Shown piece by piece: positions 19,479 through 25,906 of a DNA stretch of 25,906 nt. The first letter of the stretch is position 1; each line of letters starts with the position of its first letter. A model generated the notes under the pieces. The model was not told the origin of the DNA. It saw only the letters and a program-made list of their open reading frames with translations, and did no database searches. Source of the DNA: Didymodactylos carnosus (taxonomy: Eukaryota > Rotifera > Eurotatoria > Philodinida > Philodinidae); the NCBI GenBank assembly GCA_905250885.1, contig CAJNOQ010002152.1:1-25906 (forward strand). Direction: 5' to 3'. The position numbers were made by a program, and so were the translations under genes.

Positions 19479-20294
19479 TTATTGTCGACACTCCACATTG
19501 TACTCCTGGAGTTGCCTCTTCGTCCACTCGTACTCGAGAACGGCGAAGAGCTTGGTCATTGCCAAACAGTCATTCGTGGCATACTGAATCATTTGCGCGC
19601 GAATGATATTGGCGTTGGTGTCGAACATGGAGGAGGATCGAACATCACCGCGATCTAGACGTTGGCTCCAGTTGCTCTTCGTCCGAGTCTTGTCGAGGAA
19701 CTGGTAGAAGGTACAAGCCACTGCCTTCTGCAATGACCATGGGTTGCTGCTGTTCTTCACGGGTCGATGTGAGCATATACATGATGGATGGTCATCGCGG
19801 GATGGAACGCCACACGTATGGCGGAAGGTGTTGTTGTACCATCCTTTGAAACGACCTTGGACATCGATCATGCGCATTTGATCGACCATGGTGGTGGAGA
19901 ACAGCCCGCATGGGACGAACTCGGATAATTCACGGATGGCATCGCCCCACGAGAGTATCATGTTCGCCGGTTGAAGGATCACTTTGAAGAGCGATCGCAT
20001 CAGCCAGAACAAGGTGGATGATGGGTGTGGGAGATGGCACACTTCAACCAAGAGAACGATCGATCTCTGCCGCACGAATTCGATCTGGATCAGAGCCGGT
20101 CGATGAGTGCGATAGTCGTTCTCGGTATCGATCGAGTATCGCATCGTCTTCCTGGCCATGTCGATCAGATCTTGTAACAGCAAAGACGGGGTGCTGTGGT
20201 TGATGTGATGGAGCTCGTAACCATTCAACGGAGTGAACGATGGTAAGGCACTCAGTTGAATGTTCAATTGCCGTTGACGTTCATGACGGGTCAT
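19479..20294 (-). CDS. DEDDy-type 3'-5' exonuclease (271 aa)
   Basis: A single exon from ATG 20294, six bases after a splice acceptor-like TTATCTAG. Exo I is YSIDTEND (D56, E58) followed by the usual beta strand PALIQIEF. Exo II is around ILSWGDAIREL. Exo III is YATNDCLAMTKLF, with the Y-x3-D of the DEDDy class and the preceding helix RAQMIQYATND. A fold of the RNase D / WRN exonuclease type is expected. Terminons are known to carry such exonucleases; their job is not established. Trimming chromosome 3' ends or cDNA before or after priming is a reasonable inference. Between Exo II and III there is an unusual insert with several Cys/His (HTCGVPSRDDHPSCICSHRP) that could bind a metal. Confidence 0.85.
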   Translation of the reverse strand: MTRHERQRQLNIQLSALPSFTPLNGYELHHINHSTPSLLLQDLIDMARKTMRYSIDTENDYRTHRPALIQIEFVRQRSIVLLVEVCHLPHPSSTLFWLMRSLFKVILQPANMILSWGDAIRELSEFVPCGLFSTTMVDQMRMIDVQGRFKGWYNNTFRHTCGVPSRDDHPSCICSHRPVKNSSNPWSLQKAVACTFYQFLDKTRTKSNWSQRLDRGDVRSSSMFDTNANIIRAQMIQYATNDCLAMTKLFAVLEYEWTKRQLQEYNVECRQ

Positions 20295-20421
20295 TCTTCT
20301 CTAGATAAACAGTAGATCTGAAATGAAGCAACAAGAAACATCGATATGAGAAGTACAAGAGAGATGGAAATGCTACGAAAATAACGTTTATTTCTAGAGA
20401 ACATCAACGAAAAAGATCACA

Positions 20422-23400
20422 TTATTGCTTAATCCAACAGAATGATTTCCGCTGTGTGAGCAGCGCATTCAACGAATGACGATGCTTCGTAGTGAGGATA
20501 ATCTTCGATTGTTCGTTCGATAGCGCTGGATGTCGACTGAAATGGCTGGACCACAGCTGATGGAATCGTTCGTTGAACTGACATCGTGGACCGAACTCAT
20601 AGAGATAGTCGAAGCGAATCAGGCGGCTCTGATCGTCGAGTTTTTGCAATTGGAGGCAGCGTTGACGTTGTTGATCGAGAAAATCGAAGATCTGTCGTCG
20701 AAAGGAAGTGTAAGCGGTTCGATCAGAAGAATATCGCATGGCTTCCGCATGGAAGTAACCGAAGAAGTGTTGCGCATGGCTTTCGACGAAAAGTAGAGAA
20801 TAGCCACTGGTCAGAAAGGTCAATTCAAGATAGATTCGCTCTTGCTGAAAATCATCCACTGACGAAGAACAGCAGACCGCACGAATGAGAGCGGATCGAA
20901 GCCAATCGCTATGGTTCCATTTGGCATGGCCACTGACGTAGGGCAACGTGTAACCTTGCATCGCGGGATCGTGAAACACACGCGTGTAGAGTTGACCATT
21001 CTGATTTTCGATGTAGGCATTCAAGAATCGCACATTTGACCCAATCAAGATCTGTAGATGAACATGAGGATGCTGTGCCGTGATCGCTTGTAGATGGGCA
21101 CGCAAGGTTTCTTTTGAGCCGTTCCAAGTGAAGAACATTTGATCTCTGCATCTGAAAAAAATGACAGTCGATATCGGATGCCGGTCAACCCTTACCGGCC
21201 AAAGATTTCATCGTTCCGTTCCACTGCTTTCCCGATGATCTGCTGCCATTCGAAGAGATACATGTTCGCCAGTGTGTCACTCAAAGGCATCGTGTTTGGA
21301 CCACCTCTAATAATAGTGTAAATTTTATTCTTGTAACAGAAGATGTTGTTGTACAGGAACAGTTGCAAAAGATTTTGAATGGTCGCCGTGGACAGATGTT
21401 CTAGTTTGGGCGTGGCTAGATTATCTTGCATGAAGTACCCCATGGTTTCTAGCATGCTCTTGTGAGAAGCCGATGTATGAAAATTGGTGATTTTCAACGT
21501 GCAGAAGAGCGTGTTGCCACGAAGACGATGCTGCGTGACAGCATATGCATTGAGCTTTTGAATGAGATCAGCTTCGTCGACGAAGGATCGGGATCGGATG
21601 ATTCGAGCGACAAACGGGCGCAGCAACCGATTGAGATACTGGCCAATCTTCCATGTGGCGCTATGCCGTGATGGAATCACTGGCATCAACGATATTTCGC
21701 CCTCCTGATACAATGACAGTGAAAAAGGACCGATGACGAGCGTCTTACTTTGCCAATGTCCGGTAGGAAATACAGATAAGGTAGTTGCACCTTCGCTGGA
21801 TCCAGCCGTAGCCAATCCACCGTCTCGTGATCCAATGCCTTTCGCCTTTTCAAGATGCTCAATGCTGAATTGATGGAATCGATCATTTCGTTGAATTCAT
21901 TGCCGCCTCCTTCGACCGTGAGCAAGGCTTTATAGGCGTCCGTTGTGTTGAGAAAATCATCTGCTTTGCCTTCGAAAATAGAGGCATCGCCCACGTAGAA
22001 GGTGTTCATTTGATCGGCTGTTCGCCGGAGGACAAGGCTGTTCTTCATCAGAGAGTGTCGAATCGATTGCAACAATTCCTTTTCATAGATAGCGCGATGG
22101 CGAAGCGTTGATGGAATGGAGATCATGAACAGGTCTTGGAATTGTTCACTCGCCTGTTTCTCCAGTTCCATCGAGAGAGCAATGTTCACATGATACTTAG
22201 AAAAGAAGCTTGCCAAGCGATGCTGTAACGGTGCGTAGAGTTTCTTGACCATTGCATCGATCGAAGAATAGGAAGAGGAAATATGCATCTGACCCGGTGG
22301 AACATAGGTGGGTCCACGATTCAATAGTCGTTGTTGCCGATCGTTGAACCGAAATGTGGTGTGCATGGCCATCCTCGTCGATGTAAATCCGGTACTTGGT
22401 TTCTCATCCGCATACGCACAACGAAGATAGTAGTTGATCCGATAGCTGTAGATGTCTCGAAGTTTATCGGTGATGTTTTTCAACCGTCGTTCGATCAGAT
22501 GGTGCAAGCTGGTGGACATTCCTTTGTTGCTCACTAGATTTCGATGGTTCTCCCACATTTTCTTCCATTCGACGTGGAACACTTTCTGACATTGGCTGAA
22601 TCGTGCTTCTGCTCTGGCAATCTGGATCACTATGGTGTCCATCTTCTTTCGCTCGATTGTATCGAACGACACCGGTGCCTTATCGAAGAAGACTCGCATC
22701 TTCAGTTCGATCACTTCTCGTTTGTACCTTTCCACTTCGTGTTTAGTCTCATAGAGACGCTTGGCCACTTGAATTTGATATTCGTTTGGATTCTCTCGTG
22801 CATATTGGCGTTCAATTATTTTGGCATCATAATCATGTCCAAGCAAGGCAATTTTCAGATCACGCTTCATTTCCAGTGGTCGTATACCATGTTCCCGAAC
22901 GAAGGACTCGATTGCTTCATCCATGGCTGGAGTCAAACCAAATAGACACTGTTTTGCTTCATCCACTTGTCGTTGACACCATTGAATCTTTTCTTCCATT
23001 TGTCGAACACGCTGATGAACCAGATGGACACAGGCCAAGTGTTCGTCTCCTTCATAGGTGGTCGACTTTGCTGCTAGCATGGCTGATTTCACTTGTGTGG
23101 ACCAAACACGCCGATCGACCGATGTGATCTCTGCTTCGGGTTCCTTCAGTTCGCCTTTGCCAGATTGCAGATAGATCAAGGAAATCTGCTTGCTGATCTG
23201 CAGAGCAGCTATCTGATGTTTGAGGATGGCAACCTGTCGAAGGCTTTCCACATCGATGGAACTTGCCGCTTGATTCACTTTTTCCACCAGACGATGAAAC
23301 ATTCTATTCTTGGGTAACAGATAGGCGGGTATTGACTCTTGCTCAGTTTGTTCGTCATCCATATCCTGATCGTCGGACAACTTTACTTTCTTTGCCATCG

Positions 23401-23695
23401 AGTCCGGATGTGACGCTGTACTAATTTGTCGCTTTTTCATGGTAAGAGAGGATTCCGGTTCTTCCTCATTGTTGGTCGATAGCTGGCTGAAGTGTTGGGA
23501 GAGAACTTCATCTTCTCCTTCTTCCATGGATTGAATATCAGAGCTATCCTCGTCGGCTAGATCTTCTTCCTCCATCATTGAATGAAGATGGCCTTGTTCA
23601 AAATATCGATTCAATTCTTTTGTGGTGTACTTCACTTCATCTTGATCGTCGTCCAGAATATCGAACAAATCATGGATCGCTTCATTGGAAGCCAT
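20422..23695 (-). CDS. RT-like paralogue without recognisable catalytic motifs (1061 aa, three exons)
   Basis: Exon 23695-21749 (649 codons), intron 21748-21705 (44 nt), exon 21704-21196, intron 21195-21152 (44 nt), exon 21151-20422. The ATG lies three bases after TTTCTTCCTTTCTAG. The N-terminus is acidic, then a long helical region aligns with the Athena RT N-terminus. The C-terminal half aligns throughout with the Athena RT (for example TLANMYLFEW with ALANIYMLEW, and ELTFLTSGYSLLFVE with ELTLLTSGYPLSFVD). Both introns sit at the same places as the last two introns of that RT. Motif B is only partly kept, and the catalytic aspartate signatures of motifs A and C are not recognisable, although the whole frame is open. 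It is therefore likely an RT turned into a structural or template-binding partner (inference). Confidence 0.85.
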
Positions 23696-23824
23696 GATCT
23701 AGAAAGGAAGAAACAATCTATAAATAGTTTTTCTATGACGCTATCTGATCCGAAATTCATCTATTTTCACAATGACACACAACAAATCAACAAAAAGGAA
23801 TAGGCACTAGATCGGTGACTGATG

Positions 23825-24526
23825 TCACTCCGTGGCTGACATATCAAAGAACTGGTGGATCAGCTGTGGTCGTTGGGTTCGCTGGAGATATTCGCGGATG
23901 GTTTCTTGCAATTCATACTTGACCGTATTGTATAACAACCGCTCATGTTCATCCGAATTCGCCGAGCCGAAGTGAACCACTACACCTGGTATGAGCCGGC
24001 CTTCTTGATACATCGGTTCTCGATGCTGCTACGACAAAGAAGATGCAGACGACTCCGCCCAACAAATCTATGCTTGATCTCACCCATGTCGGCGGCTGAT
24101 ACTGTTGGGCACACTGCACCAGTTGTGGATAGTTGGTGATCGTGATCAGAAAATGTGGATATCCTGCAGCTGCTTCCAACGGCGTGATGAACGCGCTCCT
24201 TTCCGACAATGACATGCGTGATAGCCGATGATCTAGAATATCCAGACATGCACACTAAAGAAGGTGACATTCTTACTGGTCTCGAATTCGGCCTCGTCCG
24301 GTGATGTTCGATGATATCGATGCATCAATCCCACGGATCCTAGCTGTGGTGGTTTGCGCTCGTCTGGCTTTGGTGGCCAGCGCATACCTTCTGTCGACCA
24401 TGCGGGAGACAAGGGACGTGGACCCATCTAAACATGGAAGATCTGCACGTTTAGACACACTCTATATTAGTTCACTACGGTAGTCGGTTTCAGTTTGATC
24501 TGACCAGGTTTGGGCAACGAAGACAT
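23825..24526 (-). CDS. Unknown 183-aa protein, four exons
   Basis: Exon 24526-24479 (MSSLPKPGQIKLKPTT), intron 24478-24428 (51 nt), exon 24427-24277, intron 24276-24233 (44 nt), exon 24232-24084, intron 24083-24029 (55 nt), exon 24028-23825. Lengths add up to 184 codons with the stop, and all three introns are GT...AG in phase, which supports the model. The first half is Pro/basic (PKPDERKPPQL). The middle is more globular (YPHFLITITNYPQLVQC). The end is a charged helix (LQETIREYLQRTQRPQLIHQFF). The start follows a strong acceptor-like TTATTTTTGTAG. No domain recognised. It precedes the RT-like gene. Confidence 0.65.
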
Positions 24527-24694
24527 GCTGATCGATATGAATATCTACAAAAATAAGGTACTTGTTCGCCAGGGTCGCTCCTATGTGTTTCTTCTTCGAC
24601 ACTGCAGTATTTTCATTGGGGTGGATTTTATTCGACAAACATCTACAACTACTATTTGACACACTTCTAGAACAGAGCCATATTGTTAGACACG

Positions 24695-24985
24695 TCAATA
24701 ATGAACTCTTCTTTTCTTTGCCTTCGAGACGGAGTCGTCCTCGATCGAATGCCTTCGACTCCATTCGAACAGGACGGGATATTGAAGGTATTGGGGCCGA
24801 GGACTGCGCTGTTGTGGTGACCATTCGTCGGCCAGTCGATACCATGGTGTCGACAAGGAATAATCGAACATAGTTCGATGTATCTGAACGTGAGCGTACA
24901 AGACTAACAAGTCGTTGACCATCGGTGTCCTTACTTGATGTTCCTTGGTCTTCGGTTGTGCGATCGGTGTGAACGATGTTGCCAT
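24695..24985 (-). CDS. Small unknown gene (79 aa spliced, 96 aa if unspliced)
   Basis: From ATG 24985. A probable 51-nt intron at 24934-24884 (GTAAGGAC...GTTCAG) keeps the phase; because 51 is a multiple of three and lacks a stop, an unspliced form also reads through. The product is aromatic in the middle (STPWYRLADEW) and ends with a basic tail (SKAKKRRVHY) that could be a nuclear signal. An upstream GT...GTAG pair may be a 5' untranslated intron. Function unknown. Confidence 0.45.
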   Translation of the reverse strand: MATSFTPIAQPKTKEHQVRTPMVNDLLVLYAHVQIHRTMFDYSLSTPWYRLADEWSPQQRSPRPQYLQYPVLFEWSRRHSIEDDSVSKAKKRRVHY

Positions 24986-25044
24986 CACGAGAAAGTAGAA
25001 TGAAATCTACAACAAAGATTCGAACTCCGGACAAGTGGCACACC

Positions 25045-25176
25045 TATTTATGCAGTGGAGAACGGAGAGAACATCTGTACGCGAATCTATCTGTCCTTTG
25101 CAGTGATACTTTTCGGTTGAGGTCGACGCACTAATCCTTGGCACCAGTCGTCACCTCGAATCAACCATGGATCATT
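25045..25176 (-). other. Probable 5' boundary of the large unit with an ORF tail
   Basis: The minus strand encodes the end of an open frame (DPWLIRGDDWCQGLVRRPQP...) that stops near 25087. Upstream of about 25176 the base composition becomes AT-rich and the + strand gene starts, so this looks like a gene cut off at the distal end of the unit. The boundary is judged from composition and is only approximate. Confidence 0.4.
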
Positions 25177-25181
25177 GAGAA

Positions 25182-25798
25182 ATGCAATTGGTATGGTCTT
25201 TAATTTACATGCTGATGGTAGTATCAATAAACTCAATTGTCGGACAATCATGGACTTGGTCACCACCTTCAATACAAACCATTGATATATACAATGAATC
25301 AGCTGTTAATATTAGTTGGCAGTATAGCAATAGCGAAACTGTACCTTCTCTTGTACGATTAGCTGTTATCATATATAAACTTAACACCACCAATATGTAT
25401 CGCACCATTTTCATCGTAGACGGTCAAGATCGTTTTAATTTTATATCATTCATGTTGGTGGACAATAATTTTTTGAAAAACAACGCATATTATGCTGTTA
25501 TTCTTGAATATAATACAACTTATAAGTATGGAATCAATAAAACTCAAAACCTGGGGGATATAGTCAATTTAAATTGTTCAAGATGGCAACAACACCTATA
25601 CCTAATGAAAGAAGAACTGCTAATGTAACATCAAATTCTGCTATTATTTCAATGATGTGGCCGTTAGAAATTCCTTGTTTCAAGCTTGAAATGAATGCAA
25701 AATTGAACGATAGGAATACAACTTTACCAGTCGAAACTACATTCGATGACAAATATTTAATCAACAAATATAGATTTGAAAAGGACGGGGGCGGATAA
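25182..25798 (+). CDS. Fibronectin-III-like secreted or membrane protein, partial host gene
   Basis: From ATG 25182 the product begins with a clear signal peptide (MQLVWSLIYMLMVVSINSIV, likely cut after VGQ). It continues with a beta-rich segment with several N-glycosylation sites (NES, NIS, NTT, NKT) and the layout of a fibronectin-III repeat (PSIQTIDIYNESAVNISWQY). That frame ends at 25628. A second frame from about 25565 continues with a similar start of another repeat (TANVTSNSAIISMMWPLEIP) and ends near 25798. The two are probably parts of one gene, but I could not find an intron that joins them in phase, so it may be damaged. Composition and orientation differ from the Terminon genes. 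Likely a host gene captured between Terminon units. Confidence 0.5.
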
Positions 25799-25906
25799 GA
25801 CCCCTATTCGGCCCACGATGGTTCTCTATGACGCGCACGTCTGGTGACCCAGGGAGTTTGTCACCTCGACGCAGAACGAGACGGCGATTCCAAATATGCC
25901 GGGGTT
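25796..25906. other. GC-rich tail of the window, unidentified
   Basis: Right after GGACGGGGGCGGATAAGA the composition shifts sharply from AT-rich to GC-rich. There is no recognisable gene, rRNA or telomere repeat in these ~110 bases. It could be another insertion, a repeat edge, or an assembly joint. Confidence 0.3.

Larger units (their letters stand above)
6319..25176 (-). mobile_element. Large Terminon unit (Athena-type Penelope-like retroelement)
   Basis: About 18.9 kb with at least 13 genes, all on the minus strand, many split by short introns. The 3' end at the left has a G-rich junction and an intact-looking hammerhead. The right end falls inside an open frame near 25176, so the unit is probably 5'-truncated. 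Its content matches published Terminons: Athena RT, DEDDy exonuclease, GIY-YIG-like protein, and coiled-coil and basic ORFs. No GDSL esterase or Rep gene is seen here. The terminal sequence differs from units 1-3, so it is another family. Almost all genes read through; about one break is suspected, so it looks young. Confidence 0.85.

Noticed and set aside
22544-23127. Two + strand open frames of 113-133 codons
   Set aside because: Reverse-strand shadows of the first exon of the RT-like gene.
25087-25272. 61-codon minus-strand frame as a complete gene
   Set aside because: It crosses the composition boundary and overlaps the start of the + strand signal peptide gene; only its C-terminal part looks like Terminon coding.
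1-25906. tRNA, rRNA, CRISPR arrays, bacterial-type operon signals
   Set aside because: None seen; short introns and retroelements point to a eukaryote.

Overview
The window looks like subtelomeric DNA of a bdelloid rotifer. No taxonomic marker gene is present, so this rests on the elements and the gene style: an Athena-type Penelope-like reverse transcriptase, hammerhead ribozymes beside G-rich telomere-like repeats, and introns of mostly 41-75 nt. Together these match the published bdelloid elements called Terminons, which attach to chromosome ends. The species cannot be read from the sequence.

Layout. (1) 1-3000 is host DNA on the centromere side. It holds a coiled-coil protein gene on the + strand, split by a 1.08-kb foldback element (140-1220). 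(2) 3001-6318 is a chain of three short, 5'-truncated units of one Terminon family. Each begins at a G-rich repeat followed by a minus-strand hammerhead ribozyme (near 3036, 4850 and 5058). The first unit keeps a broken copy of an arginine-rich gene, and the third carries a hairpin-like foldback element. (3) 6319 to about 25176 is one large unit of a second family, about 18.9 kb, with all genes on the minus strand. Its 3' end is at the left, next to a G-rich repeat and a well-formed hammerhead. (4) From about 25177 a different, AT-rich sequence begins, with a + strand gene for a secreted or membrane fibronectin-III-like protein, probably a captured host gene. The last ~110 bases change composition again.

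Genes of the large unit, in transcription order (right to left): a truncated ORF tail; a 79-aa gene; a 183-aa four-exon gene; a 1061-aa RT-like protein without recognisable catalytic motifs; a 271-aa DEDDy 3'-5' exonuclease; a 173-aa gene; an 84-aa gene; a 503-aa six-exon protein with a GIY-YIG-like segment; a 428-aa stand-alone relative of the RT N-terminal region; a 142-aa gene; a 136-aa arginine-rich gene; the Athena RT with canonical motifs; a 240-aa arginine-rich gene; and a ~118-aa gene in the 3' region.

The likely logic is as follows. RNA of the minus strand, with C-rich 3' sequence next to the hammerhead, pairs with the G-rich chromosome end. The RT extends the chromosome end, leaving the element's 3' end proximal and its 5' end distal. 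Every unit here has that orientation. The exonuclease, the GIY-YIG-like protein, the RT-like paralogue and the coiled-coil and basic proteins would be accessory factors. That role is inference.

The most novel points are the internal family of RT-related proteins (active-type RT, motif-less RT, stand-alone N-terminal domain) with shared intron positions, and the repeated 3'-splice-site signal just upstream of the ORF starts. Exon boundaries were read by eye from splice signals and reading phase, so they are predictions.
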